Source: Exiguobacterium sp. 9-2 | Lineage (GTDB): Bacteria > Bacillota > Bacilli > Exiguobacteriales > Exiguobacteriaceae | Direction: 5' to 3' | NCBI RefSeq assembly: GCF_036287235.1 | Contig: NZ_CP142850.1 | Location: 336,001 to 400,000 of the forward strand | Length of the DNA stretch: 64,000 nucleotides | Part shown: one piece after another, positions 1 through 7,996 of the stretch | Position numbering within the stretch: the stretch's first letter is position 1 | Layout of the letters: every line of letters begins with the position of its first letter | The notes under the pieces: generated by a model | Database searches by the model: none | The model's input: the letters and a program-made list of their open reading frames with translations, nothing else | What the model was told of the DNA's origin: nothing | Program-made: the position numbers and the translations under genes

Positions 1-465
1 GTTTTAACGACGGATACAACATATGTTTTTGAGTGTTGCTTCTTGCAAAACCCATTGACGATTGGGCTCATCAAATACGATTTACCGGAAGAGACGCTAC
101 GAGCGTATATTAATCGCTTAGTGACAATCATCGCACCGTTACAACCCGTTCTCGTCTATGTTGATCAACCGGATGTAGAACGAAGCTTCCGCAAAGCGTT
201 ACAAGAGCGTCCTACAGAATGGGCTGACGGATTCGTATCCTATTACACCGAGCAAGCATATGGTGTAAATCGCTCGTTATCAGGAGTAGAAGGGACGATT
301 GCAATTTTACAGGCACGACAAATGTTGGAGCGTCAATTGTTAAAAACGCTTCCTTTTAGAGTAGAGGTATTCGGAAATGAAGATTTTTCAATAGATGTGA
401 GACAAAAATGGTTAAAGCAGTTGATTCAGTCAACTGTGCGTTCGACTTCTTTAAGCGAGAGCTAA
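1..465 (+). CDS. C-terminal part of an unrecognised protein (5' truncated)
   Basis: The reading frame is open from base 1, so the gene begins outside the window; the internal TTG at 43 is not a credible start because frame-consistent coding (with an ECCFLQNP stretch) precedes it. About 154 residues are visible, soluble and mixed alpha/beta, with no membrane segment or signal peptide. The tone is that of P-loop kinase-like hypothetical proteins of Bacillales, but the P-loop itself would lie upstream and cannot be checked, so no function is assigned. It ends at a TAA just before a bidirectional terminator shared with the convergent gene downstream. Confidence 0.7.
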   Translation, partial: VLTTDTTYVFECCFLQNPLTIGLIKYDLPEETLRAYINRLVTIIAPLQPVLVYVDQPDVERSFRKALQERPTEWADGFVSYYTEQAYGVNRSLSGVEGTIAILQARQMLERQLLKTLPFRVEVFGNEDFSIDVRQKWLKQLIQSTVRSTSLSES

Positions 466-470
466 TTAAA

Positions 471-502
471 AGGCGATTCTAAGTCAAAGAATCGCCTTTT
501 TA
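471..502. terminator. bidirectional intrinsic terminator
   Basis: A 10-bp perfect stem (471-480 with 488-497) and a 7-nt loop are followed by a T-run, with an A-run on the other side. It separates the truncated first gene from the convergent gene at 500-1135. Confidence 0.9.
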
Positions 503-1135
503 TAGTGAGAATGTCTGATCAATAGTGTTTTTATCATGGTTCAATATCCAATGCTTATAATCATTGTAGAGATCACGGATAGCGTCAGGTGTTTCGCCAA
601 TCAGGTCACAGCCTTGGTCATCATAGATGTGAAACAGACTCTTTCGTCTCGGATTAAAGAAAAAGGTACGATGGATAAAAGAAGGGCGAGCCATGACATC
701 ATGACTGCAAATATCACGGATCAAAGCTGGATAATGAATCTCTTGCCGCGTACAGGTCAAAGATAATGTGTATGTAGCATAGGGATGCTCTTCATCATGT
801 TGTGGTGTACGATCGCACCGCAGGCGATAGCGGAAGGAAGGGGACTTCAAGTACTTCACAAATCCACTATGCACGACCGGTTTCCAACCGCTTGTTCTTT
901 TGTAGGGACTGACCTGCACGATCCATGTGATAAGATCAGATGGAGCATGAATGGCTTCGAATAAGGTTAGGGCTTTTCGATAGGCGGACTCTAGATAATT
1001 CGGATCATCTAGACCAACGTTTTTAAGCAATGTTGAATCGCCTAGCTCAAAGCGGATTCCGTTCGCATTGTGATAAAATAAGTTCGGATATAAGACGAGC
1101 TGGGGAAAGATCGTATACAGCTCTTGTTGATTCAA
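500..1135 (-). CDS. DUF3885-like protein
   Basis: A 211-residue soluble protein without signal or membrane segments. The C-terminal third (FHIYDDQGCDLIG ... LYNDYKHWILNHDK) has the look of DUF3885, a family of unknown function in Firmicutes. The start is the TTG at 1135: a strong GGGAGGGG lies 6 nt before it and no ATG is placed as well. It is transcribed alone, between the terminator of the VOC gene upstream and the bidirectional terminator at 471-502. Function unknown; the family call comes from motif memory only. Confidence 0.75.
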   Translation of the reverse strand: MNQQELYTIFPQLVLYPNLFYHNANGIRFELGDSTLLKNVGLDDPNYLESAYRKALTLFEAIHAPSDLITWIVQVSPYKRTSGWKPVVHSGFVKYLKSPSFRYRLRCDRTPQHDEEHPYATYTLSLTCTRQEIHYPALIRDICSHDVMARPSFIHRTFFFNPRRKSLFHIYDDQGCDLIGETPDAIRDLYNDYKHWILNHDKNTIDQTFSL

Positions 1136-1181
1136 TAGGAACCCCTCCCTTCAATTTATAATGCGCTACACTTGTTTCTTG

Positions 1182-1225
1182 AATGAATAATGATCCGGCT
1201 TCTAAAAGCCGGATCATTATTCATT
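1182..1225. terminator. terminator of the VOC-family gene
   Basis: A 19-bp perfect stem (1182-1200 with 1207-1225) with a 6-nt loop. The stop codon of the minus-strand gene lies inside the stem. It isolates the VOC gene from the downstream minus-strand DUF3885-like gene. Confidence 0.85.
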
Positions 1226-1646
1226 AGCCCATACTCGTTTCATGATTAACCTGCCATTGTACGCCAAACGCATCTTCGACAATACCATAGGCTTCACTCC
1301 AAAACGTCTTTTGAATCGGCATGATGATCTTGCCGCCTTCAGCGAGCCGTGCGAACGTTTCGTGCAAAAGCTTCACATCAGCTAAGTGGAGGGCTAACGT
1401 GATGTTTTGTCCGAACGTCACAGGGTTTTGTGGCATCGCGTCTGAGAACATGAGACGTGTGCCATGAACGATGAGTTGTGCGTGTAAAATCAGTGTCTGG
1501 TGCTCCGGTGGATACGGTTGACCATCCGGTCCAGGACCTGGTCCGAACTCCATGATTTCCGGCATTTCTTCCTGGAACACCTCTGTGTAGAACGTCAACG
1601 CTTCACGGGTATTTCCATTAAAGACAAGATACGGATTAATCGGCAT
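1224..1646 (-). CDS. VOC (glyoxalase/PhnB-like) superfamily protein
   Basis: A 140-residue cytoplasmic protein. It starts PYLVFNGNTREALTFYTEVF, the standard opening of PhnB/YjdN-type VOC proteins (wrongly named 3-demethylubiquinone methyltransferase in many annotations). Two beta-alpha-beta-beta-beta units are recognisable, the second ending EDAFGVQWQVNHE. Family members are metal-dependent or metal-free small-molecule binding proteins, so the substrate cannot be inferred. ATG at 1646 with AAAGGAG upstream. It is divergent from the LacI gene, and the intergenic region holds a cre-like site and the lacI promoter. Confidence 0.85.
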   Translation of the reverse strand: MPINPYLVFNGNTREALTFYTEVFQEEMPEIMEFGPGPGPDGQPYPPEHQTLILHAQLIVHGTRLMFSDAMPQNPVTFGQNITLALHLADVKLLHETFARLAEGGKIIMPIQKTFWSEAYGIVEDAFGVQWQVNHETSMG

Positions 1647-1742
1647 GGGAAAGCTCCTTTCAAAAGGGAGAATGTGTTTCTTTCAGTGTACCAAACATTC
1701 GTTCGTATAAAAAGAGTAGGTTGCTGATTTATTTAGTATAAA

Positions 1743-1756
1743 TGATAACGGTTTCA
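1743..1756. promoter_or_regulatory. candidate CcpA cre box
   Basis: The 14-mer TGATAACGGTTTCA fits the degenerate cre consensus TGWNANCGNTNWCA at every position. It lies 27 bp upstream of the lacI -35 box and between divergent genes, so it could act on either. Sequence match only. Confidence 0.4.
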
Positions 1757-1783
1757 ATTTATCTGATTTTTATAAAAAATAGG

Positions 1784-1812
1784 TTGCAACTTCCAGAAAG
1801 ACTTCGTATACT
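1784..1812 (+). promoter_or_regulatory. SigA-type promoter of the LacI repressor gene
   Basis: TTGCAA (1784-1789), a 17-bp spacer and TATACT (1807-1812). The expected start point falls next to or within the operator palindrome at 1821-1834, which suggests autorepression. Confidence 0.75.
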
Positions 1813-1820
1813 AAATTTAT

Positions 1821-1834
1821 CGAAAGCGCTTTCG
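1821..1834. promoter_or_regulatory. LacI-family operator palindrome, copy 1
   Basis: Perfect 14-bp palindrome CGAAAGCGCTTTCG just downstream of the lacI -10 box. The identical sequence occurs at 2984-2997 and a one-base variant at 2951-2964, before the sugar-transport genes. The CG-centred form is typical of LacI/GalR operators. Confidence 0.8.
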
Positions 1835-1853
1835 GTGAAATGGAGTGAGTAGT

Positions 1854-2867
1854 ATGGGAACAATTTATGATTTAGCGAAGATGACTGGTTTTTCGATCAC
1901 GACGGTCTCGAAAGCCTTAAATAATTATTCAGATGTCAGTGAAAAGACGAAAGCGAAGATCGTCCAGGCGGCAGCTGAGATGGGATACTTGCCGAATGCA
2001 CATGCTCAATCGCTCTCGACAAAACGTTCGTGGACGATTGGTGTCATGTTTTCAGAAGCACATGGTGTCGGCATGATGCATCCGTTCTTTAATGCGATCA
2101 TTGAAAGCTTCCGGAAAGCAACGGAGCAACAAGGTTATGATCTGATTTTTGCATCACGAAATTTACGTAATCGGGACATGAGTTACTTGGAGCACTTTCG
2201 GCACCGAGCAGTTGATGGCATTGTCGTCATCTGTTCGGACCAGTTGGATCTGCACGTTCAAGAATTGATTCAAAGTACGATTCCGATCGTTGTCGTTGAT
2301 ATGTACAGTCCGGATTGTAGCGTCGTCTATTCCGACAATATTACGGGTGGGCGACTAGCCGTCGAGCATCTATATGAATTAGGTCATCGCCGGATTGCGC
2401 ATATCGCTGGCGATACGACGACGGATGCTGGTGCAGCAAGGATCGAAGGTTATAAACAAGCAATGACTCAGTTTGGTTTGCCGATTCCGGACGGCTATAT
2501 TGCAAACGGTGGGTTGTTTTCCGGAGAAGAAGGAAAACGGGCGATGCAAGAATTGCTGGTGCTACCGGATCGACCGACTGCTGTCTTTGCGGCAGGGGAC
2601 CAAATGGCAATCGGCGCTATTGAAGCGATTCATGAAGCTGGCTTACAGATTCCAACAGATATCTCACTCGTAGGCTACGATGATATCGAGATGGCGAAGT
2701 ATATCACACCGAAGCTGACGACTGTTCGGCAAGATACGGAAACAATTGGTCAGCAAGCGGCTTCAGTCTTGATCGAACAGATTGTCGATAAACAGCGGAT
2801 GACGACACAAGACGTCATTCCCGTCGAGTTGATCGTTCGTCATTCGACAGGTCCTGCACCTGAGTGA
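1854..2867 (+). CDS. LacI/GalR-family transcriptional repressor of the beta-glucoside operon
   Basis: A 337-residue regulator. Residues 1-25 form the LacI helix-turn-helix (TIYDLAKMTGFSITTVSKAL) followed by the hinge helix; the remainder is a periplasmic-binding-protein-like effector domain with the family hallmark VGYDDIEMAKYITPKLTTVRQD near the C-terminus. The ATG at 1854 is preferred over the GTG at 1845 because GGAG sits at the right distance and the HTH then begins as in the family. It is followed by its own terminator and by an ABC sugar transport/beta-glucosidase operon with the same operator sequences, so it is inferred to repress that operon and itself, probably relieved by a beta-glucoside or breakdown product. 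Confidence 0.92.
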   Translation: MGTIYDLAKMTGFSITTVSKALNNYSDVSEKTKAKIVQAAAEMGYLPNAHAQSLSTKRSWTIGVMFSEAHGVGMMHPFFNAIIESFRKATEQQGYDLIFASRNLRNRDMSYLEHFRHRAVDGIVVICSDQLDLHVQELIQSTIPIVVVDMYSPDCSVVYSDNITGGRLAVEHLYELGHRRIAHIAGDTTTDAGAARIEGYKQAMTQFGLPIPDGYIANGGLFSGEEGKRAMQELLVLPDRPTAVFAAGDQMAIGAIEAIHEAGLQIPTDISLVGYDDIEMAKYITPKLTTVRQDTETIGQQAASVLIEQIVDKQRMTTQDVIPVELIVRHSTGPAPE

Positions 2868-2876
2868 CGTGCGACG

Positions 2877-2940
2877 ATTTCGGAATCGCTCTCGCTGGTT
2901 GTCAGGGAGAAAACGCGAGAGCGATTCCGAAATTATTTTT
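2877..2940 (+). terminator. terminator of the LacI gene
   Basis: A 19-bp perfect stem (2877-2895 with 2915-2933) followed by TATTTTT. It makes lacI monocistronic and separates it from the transport operon. Confidence 0.9.
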
Positions 2941-2950
2941 ACGGCAGTTA

Positions 2951-2964
2951 CGAAAGGGCTTTCG
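2951..2964. promoter_or_regulatory. LacI-family operator, imperfect copy 2
   Basis: CGAAAGGGCTTTCG, one base off the palindrome at 1821 and 2984. It lies 20 bp before the perfect copy 3 (33 bp centre to centre, about three helical turns), which suggests cooperative binding at the transport operon promoter. Confidence 0.65.
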
Positions 2965-2973
2965 ATTATTTTC

Positions 2974-3003
2974 TTGTCATTTTCGAAAGCGCTTTCGGAT
3001 TAA
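2974..3003 (+). promoter_or_regulatory. probable promoter of the beta-glucoside transport operon
   Basis: TTGTCA (2974-2979) and a weak GATTAA (2998-3003) with an 18-bp spacer. Operator copy 3 fills the spacer, so repressor binding would block polymerase directly. The -10 is poor, so the exact start is uncertain. Confidence 0.5.
2984..2997. promoter_or_regulatory. LacI-family operator palindrome, copy 3
   Basis: Perfect CGAAAGCGCTTTCG, identical to the copy before lacI at 1821-1834, placed between the putative -35 and -10 elements of the transport operon. Confidence 0.8.
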
Positions 3004-3013
3004 ACGATTAAAT

Positions 3014-3027
3014 TGAAACCGCTTACT
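3014..3027. promoter_or_regulatory. candidate CcpA cre box
   Basis: TGAAACCGCTTACT matches the cre consensus at 13 of 14 positions. It lies near the expected transcription start of the binding-protein gene, a common site for carbon catabolite repression. Confidence 0.5.
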
Positions 3028-3056
3028 TAAAAACTATTAAAAAAGGATGGGATGAA

Positions 3057-4364
3057 ATGAAAAAGGCGTTCATTAGTGCAGTCACGATTGGTGCCATGAC
3101 AGCAACTGTCTTAGCGGGATGTACGGGAAGTGGCGAAGACACTACAAGTGGTGGCAAAGAGGTCTTAAAGATTTGGTCATTTACGGATGAATTAAAAAAG
3201 CCAATCAAAAAATTTGAAGAAAAGAATGGCGTCAAAGTCGAATTGACGATCGTGCCAATGGCCGACTATCCGACGAAGTTGAAACCAGCTCTTGAAAGTG
3301 GCGTCGGAGCACCAGATATCTTCACGGGTGAAATCGCCTTCTTGAAACAATGGGTCGACGCTGGCTACTGGGCAAATTTATCCGAAAAGCCGTTTAATGC
3401 AGATGACGTCGCAAAAGACTACATTCCGTATGTATTTGACATGGGGAAAGATAAAGAAGGAAACGTGCGTGCGCTCTCTTGGCAAACGACGCCAGGAGGC
3501 ATTTACTACAAACGAAGCATTGCGAAAAAAGTACTTGGAACAGACGACCCGAAAAAAATCGGCGGCATGATGAATTCAATGGATGGGGTGTTTGAAGTCG
3601 CCGATAAAATGAAGCAAAAAGGCTATAAAATGTTCCCAGATGAAGGATCGATTCGTTGGTTCGTGCAAGGCAATGATCCACAACCATGGGTCAACGACAA
3701 GCAGGAGCTCGTCTTGACCGATGCGCGAAAAGAATATATGGACTACGCAAAAGAACTCCGTACGAAACAATATACTGCCCTTGCACCGGAATGGTCACCA
3801 TCGTGGTACGCCGGCATGGATAAACCAGTCAAAGTCAAAGAGAATGGCAAAGAAATTCAGACAGAGGTCTTCTCGTATGTGTTACCGACTTGGGGACTGC
3901 ATAGCGTCTTGAAGGAAAACGTGAAAAAATCCGCAGGAGACTGGGCTGTCACGAGCGGACCGAGTCCTTACTTCTGGGGCGGAACATGGTTAGGCGTCTA
4001 CAAAGATTCGGAAAAACAAAAACTCGCGTATGATTTCGTCAAAATGATGACGCAGGACGAAGAATTCTTGACAGATTGGGCAAAGGAAACGGGTGACGTC
4101 TTAGCATTCAAGCCAGTCACGGATAAAATCAAGACTAACTTTAAAGAAGATTTCTTGGATGGACAGAACAACTACGAATTTTTCTTAAAGCAAGCAGACC
4201 AAATCAAACCAGGCATCGTTACGAAGTATGATCAACAACTTGACACGCTCTATGGAGCTGCCGTGACAGAGTATGTTCGCGGAAAAAAATCAAAGGACGA
4301 AGCTCTTACGGAATTCTATAAAAAAGTCAAAAACGCGTACCCTGATGTAAAAGTACCCGAATAA
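3057..4364 (+). CDS. ABC transporter sugar-binding lipoprotein (beta-glucoside module)
   Basis: A 435-residue extracellular solute-binding protein of family 1 (MalE-like). Lipoprotein signal peptide with lipobox LAGC; Cys22 would be lipidated, leaving a Ser/Gly/Thr-rich linker before the mature domain starts KIWSFTDELKKPIKKFEEK. It is the first gene of an operon with two permeases and a GH1 enzyme, so an oligomeric beta-glucoside such as cellobiose is the inferred ligand. Strong GGATGGG ribosome binding site. A stem-loop follows the stop codon, which usually allows the binding protein to be made in excess over the permeases. The operon lacks an ATPase gene. Confidence 0.92.
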   Translation: MKKAFISAVTIGAMTATVLAGCTGSGEDTTSGGKEVLKIWSFTDELKKPIKKFEEKNGVKVELTIVPMADYPTKLKPALESGVGAPDIFTGEIAFLKQWVDAGYWANLSEKPFNADDVAKDYIPYVFDMGKDKEGNVRALSWQTTPGGIYYKRSIAKKVLGTDDPKKIGGMMNSMDGVFEVADKMKQKGYKMFPDEGSIRWFVQGNDPQPWVNDKQELVLTDARKEYMDYAKELRTKQYTALAPEWSPSWYAGMDKPVKVKENGKEIQTEVFSYVLPTWGLHSVLKENVKKSAGDWAVTSGPSPYFWGGTWLGVYKDSEKQKLAYDFVKMMTQDEEFLTDWAKETGDVLAFKPVTDKIKTNFKEDFLDGQNNYEFFLKQADQIKPGIVTKYDQQLDTLYGAAVTEYVRGKKSKDEALTEFYKKVKNAYPDVKVPE

Positions 4365-4369
4365 CGAGC

Positions 4370-4398
4370 AGGTGGGGCGCATCCTGCCTCACCTTTTC
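4370..4398 (+). terminator. stem-loop between binding protein and permease genes
   Basis: A 9-bp stem with one G-U pair (4370-4378 with 4386-4394), a 7-nt loop and a short TTTTCTC tail. Too weak for a full stop; more likely partial termination or 3'-end protection. A similar element follows the second binding protein, at 45254. Confidence 0.6.
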
Positions 4399-4422
4399 TC
4401 ATGGAAGAAAGGAGCTTAACCT

Positions 4423-5319
4423 GTGAAAAAAATCGATCGCACTGGGTATCTCTTCATCGCACCGTTTTGGATCGTCTTCCTGATCTTCAGTATTTATCCG
4501 GTCGCCCTGACATTCTATTACAGCTTTACGAACTATACGGGGGCTGAAGGGGAACAAGTCGTTGGTCTTGCGAACTATACTCGGCTATTGAGTGACAGTT
4601 ACTTCATCGAAGCGTTCTTTAACACGATCAAGATTTGGGCTGTCAACTTTACCTTACAAATTGGCGGAGCATTGTTGCTTGCATTGCTGTTCTCCGACCT
4701 CCAATTGAAATTGAAGGGGCTCGCGTTCTTCCGAGCGACCTTTTATCTGCCGAACTTGATTACGATCAGCTCCGTGGCGTTACTGTTTGGAATCTTGCTC
4801 GACTGGCAACATGGCTCGCTCAACATGATGTTGATGAAGATCGGTATCATTTCAGAGCCAATCAACTGGTTAACACAACCTGTCACAGCACAAGTATCTG
4901 TTTCACTCATCCTGACATGGATGTGGCTCGGTCACTCGTTCATCGTCGTCATGGCAGGCGTGTCTGGCATCTCGAAAGATTATTTTGAAGCGGCCTTGAT
5001 TGACGGAGCGACCCGATGGCAAATTTTTTCTCGAATCACTTTGCCGCTGCTCAAGCCAATCTTATTGTATATCATGATCACCTCACTGATCGGTGGTTTG
5101 CAATTGTTCGACCTGCCGATGCTGATCACAGATGGAATCGGGGCGCCGGACGGGGCACTGAATACGATGGTGCTGTATCTCTATAACCAGGCATTCAAAT
5201 ACAACAACTATGGCTATGCTGCAGCTGTCGCTTATGGGTTGTTTGCCATCACTCTTGTTTTTTCAATCATCGTCTTCAAAGGGATGTTCCGAAAAGAACG
5301 TTCACCGAAAGGAGCCTGA
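4423..5319 (+). CDS. ABC sugar transporter permease, MalF-like
   Basis: A 298-residue membrane protein with six predicted helices and the binding-protein-dependent transport signature EAALIDGATRWQIF (EAA loop, about residues 189-202), which contacts the ATPase. GTG start at 4423 with GAAAGGAG upstream. It pairs with the MalG-like permease that starts 3 bases after its stop codon. Together with the lipoprotein they should import beta-glucosides across the cytoplasmic membrane. No nucleotide-binding subunit is encoded in the operon. Confidence 0.92.
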   Translation: MKKIDRTGYLFIAPFWIVFLIFSIYPVALTFYYSFTNYTGAEGEQVVGLANYTRLLSDSYFIEAFFNTIKIWAVNFTLQIGGALLLALLFSDLQLKLKGLAFFRATFYLPNLITISSVALLFGILLDWQHGSLNMMLMKIGIISEPINWLTQPVTAQVSVSLILTWMWLGHSFIVVMAGVSGISKDYFEAALIDGATRWQIFSRITLPLLKPILLYIMITSLIGGLQLFDLPMLITDGIGAPDGALNTMVLYLYNQAFKYNNYGYAAAVAYGLFAITLVFSIIVFKGMFRKERSPKGA

Positions 5320-5322
5320 CCG

Positions 5323-6246
5323 ATGGAACGAAATGCAGAAGCACGCCGGCTCGTGCCACAAACGGAAGAACAACCAGAACGCTCGGAGCATCCGCTTCGA
5401 TTGCCGCCGCCTCCAAAACGGAAAAAACCATGGCTTGGAAAAACGATCATTTACCTCGCATTGATTGCCTTGACGATTGCCTGCATCATTCCATTCTTGA
5501 TGATGATCGTCAACGCAACCCGGTCAAATGAAGAAGTCCTGTCCGGCTTTTCTTTGATCCCGGGCAACTCGCTTGCTGACAACTACGCGGCGTTGAGTTC
5601 GTACGTCAATATCTGGTCCGGCTTTAAAAACAGCTTGATCATTGCTGTACTCGTGACCGTCTTGTCGGGATACTTTTCCGCCTTGACCGCATTCGGTTTT
5701 GCATTCTATCAATTCAAAGGAAAAAATGTCTTGTTCGTGTTCATGCTGATCATGATGATGATTCCAGGACAGCTCGGATTGATCGGTTTTTATGAGCTCA
5801 GCAAAAACTTAGGATTGCTCGATAGCTTCATTCCGCTCATCGTACCGGCTATTGCTAGCCCGTTCACCGTGTTCTTCATCCGGCAGTACGTCCAGACGGT
5901 CCTCCATCCGAGTTTGATTGAAGCAGCACGTATCGATGGAGCAAGCGAATGGCGGATCTTCCATACGATCGCCTTACCGATGATGATGCCCGCGATTGCG
6001 ACGATGTCGATCTTCACCTTCATCGGTTCTTGGAATAACTACATCATGCCGCTCGTCTTACTCTTCTCGCCAGAAAAGTATACGCTCCCGGTCTTGATGG
6101 GATTCTTGAAAGGTTCACAAGTCGCAGAGAACTTAGGGTCACTGTATCTCGGCATCGCGATTTCCGTCGTGCCGATCATGATCGCTTTCTTGTTCCTCTC
6201 GAAGTATATCGTTAGCAGTATCTCGGCTGGTGCCGTCAAAGAATAA
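5323..6246 (+). CDS. ABC sugar transporter permease, MalG-like
   Basis: A 307-residue inner-membrane subunit. About 37 charged and proline-rich residues precede the first helix, longer than usual for MalG; six helices follow, with the EAA loop EAARIDGASEWRIF beginning at about Glu200 and a typical C-terminus (SSISAGAVKE). Start ATG at 5323 with GAAAGGAG overlapping the end of the upstream permease gene, consistent with translational coupling. Second membrane half of the beta-glucoside importer. Confidence 0.92.
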   Translation: MERNAEARRLVPQTEEQPERSEHPLRLPPPPKRKKPWLGKTIIYLALIALTIACIIPFLMMIVNATRSNEEVLSGFSLIPGNSLADNYAALSSYVNIWSGFKNSLIIAVLVTVLSGYFSALTAFGFAFYQFKGKNVLFVFMLIMMMIPGQLGLIGFYELSKNLGLLDSFIPLIVPAIASPFTVFFIRQYVQTVLHPSLIEAARIDGASEWRIFHTIALPMMMPAIATMSIFTFIGSWNNYIMPLVLLFSPEKYTLPVLMGFLKGSQVAENLGSLYLGIAISVVPIMIAFLFLSKYIVSSISAGAVKE

Positions 6247-6268
6247 TTCGTCAAAGGAGATGACATAC

Positions 6269-7615
6269 ATGAAATTTGCACCAAACTTTGTATTCGGAAC
6301 AGCCACATCGTCGTATCAAATCGAGGGCGCTTACAACGAAGACGGACGGACGCCTTCCATCTGGGATGCGTTTTGCGCAGAAGATGGCAAGGTCTTCAAC
6401 TGGCAAAACGGTAACGTCGCTTGTGATCATTACCATCGTTATGAAGAGGACATCGCCCATATTAAGAAGCTTGGCGTCGATACGTATCGCTTCTCGATTG
6501 CCTGGCCACGGATTTTTCCGCAAAAAGGAATTTATAATCCTGAAGGCATGGCGTTTTATAAGCAGCTTGCAACACGCTTGCGCGAAGAGGGCATTAAGCC
6601 GGCTGTCACACTGTATCATTGGGATTTGCCACTCTGGGCACACGAAGAAGGCGGCTGGGTCAACCGAGAATCGGTCGACTGGTTCCTTGATTTTGCACGG
6701 GCATGTTTTACGGAGCTTGACGAAGTCGTCGACTCTTGGATTACGCACAATGAGCCGTGGTGTGCTGGGTTCCTCAGCTATCACATCGGGGAACATGCAC
6801 CCGGTCATACTGATCTAAACGAAGCCGTTCATGCGGTGCATCATTTGCTCTTATCTCACGGAAAAGCAGTCGAAATGCTGAAGGAAGAGATGAAATCGAC
6901 GACACCGATCGGCATTACACTCAATCTGGCGCCTAAATATGCAAAGACAGATTCGGTCAATGATCGGTTAGCGATGAATAATGCAGACGGCTATGCGAAT
7001 CGTTGGTTCCTTGATCCGGTCTTTAAGGGGCATTATCCGGTCGACATGATGAATCTTTTCTCAAAATATGTCCATTCGTTTGCTTTCATCCAGGAAGGGG
7101 ACATGGAAACGATTGCTGTACCGTGTGACTTCCTCGGGATTAATTTCTATAGCCGCAACCTCGTCGAATTCAGCGCAGCAAATGATTTTCTACAAAAAGC
7201 TGCGTATTCTGACTACGACAGAACCGCGATGGGATGGGACATTGCACCGAACGCATTCAAGGACTTAATTCGCCGATTGCGGGCGGAATATACAGATTTA
7301 CCGATCTATATTACAGAAAACGGAGCCGCATTTGACGATGAGCTGATTGAAGGACGGGTCGCCGACCAAAACCGAATCGATTATGTTGCGCAACACTTGC
7401 AAGCAATCTCGGATTTGAATGAAGAAGGCATGAATATTGATGGCTACTACTTATGGTCGCTTCTTGACAACTTCGAGTGGAGCTTCGGTTACGAAAAACG
7501 CTTCGGAATCCTGTATGTCGATTTCGAGACACAGGAACGAATTTGGAAGGACAGTGCTCATTGGTATGCGAACGTGATCAAGCAACATAAAGCTACGCTT
7601 CCCCAAAGCGTATAA
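6269..7615 (+). CDS. GH1 beta-glucosidase
   Basis: A 448-residue cytoplasmic glycoside hydrolase of family 1. It begins FAPNFVFGTATSSYQIEGA, the usual GH1 opening, with acid/base Glu162 in the HNEP motif and nucleophile Glu350 in YITENG; the WSLLDNFEWSFGY block near the end is also canonical. It retains the beta anomer and would split imported, non-phosphorylated beta-glucosides to glucose. The ATG at 6269 is preferred to 6230 or 6260 because AAAGGAG lies 9 nt before it and upstream residues are not family-like. Last gene of the LacI-controlled operon; the structured repeat at 7618 starts within 3 bases of its stop. Confidence 0.95.
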   Translation: MKFAPNFVFGTATSSYQIEGAYNEDGRTPSIWDAFCAEDGKVFNWQNGNVACDHYHRYEEDIAHIKKLGVDTYRFSIAWPRIFPQKGIYNPEGMAFYKQLATRLREEGIKPAVTLYHWDLPLWAHEEGGWVNRESVDWFLDFARACFTELDEVVDSWITHNEPWCAGFLSYHIGEHAPGHTDLNEAVHAVHHLLLSHGKAVEMLKEEMKSTTPIGITLNLAPKYAKTDSVNDRLAMNNADGYANRWFLDPVFKGHYPVDMMNLFSKYVHSFAFIQEGDMETIAVPCDFLGINFYSRNLVEFSAANDFLQKAAYSDYDRTAMGWDIAPNAFKDLIRRLRAEYTDLPIYITENGAAFDDELIEGRVADQNRIDYVAQHLQAISDLNEEGMNIDGYYLWSLLDNFEWSFGYEKRFGILYVDFETQERIWKDSAHWYANVIKQHKATLPQSV

Positions 7616-7617
7616 GG

Positions 7618-7867
7618 AAAAGAGGCTGACTCAAAAAAAGAATGACGCGTCTTTTCACGCCCTTTCCTCAGGCGAGACACAAGCCAGTTTTCCTGCTTCA
7701 TTCAAGCAGGAAATCGGGTCTTGTTTGTCTCTGACAGCGCATAATGCGCTTTTTCCTGTAGGAGTGGCGTGTGACGCGTCATTCTTTTTGTTAAAAGATA
7801 AGGGTGGCAGATCATCATTCTGCCACCCTTATCTTTGTAGAGACTGACTTTTGAGTCAGCCCCTTTT
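7618..7867. repeat. nested multi-arm inverted-repeat element (possible structured RNA, terminator complex or MITE-like element)
   Basis: About 250 bp with layered dyad symmetry. Outer arms 7618-7636 and 7849-7867 pair at 18 of 19 positions. Inside, arm A (7635-7651 with 7773-7789, 17 bp perfect) encloses a hairpin 7689-7698/7704-7713 and a small one 7736-7741/7745-7750 followed by TTTTT. Arm B (7794-7810 with 7820-7836, 17 bp perfect, 9-nt loop) stands beside it. The outer right arm can alternatively fold locally (7844-7849 with 7854-7859). It probably ends the beta-glucosidase transcript, but is far larger than an ordinary terminator. No coding frame inside looks real. It could be a dispersed genomic repeat. 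Confidence 0.75.
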
Positions 7868-7996
7868 GCCCGGATTAAATAAAAAAATCAATAGAAATAG
7901 GGTGAAAAAATGTGTAAAAGAAAAAGGATTAAAACCCATCATATGGAATGTAAAGTGTAGAGGTGACATCTATTCGTTTTCAGGGGAGGAAACGTC
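7868..7996. other. AT-rich leader region of the 7997 gene
   Basis: About 130 bases between the structured repeat and the next gene. No convincing -35/-10 pair was found. The only notable item is the GGGGAGG ribosome binding site at 7982-7988. Confidence 0.5.

Noticed and set aside
7910-7960. A 16-codon frame (ATG TGT AAA...) with AGGGTG before it, upstream of the 7997 gene.
   Set aside because: Too short and of biased Lys/Arg/His content; no sign of attenuation or coupling with the next gene.
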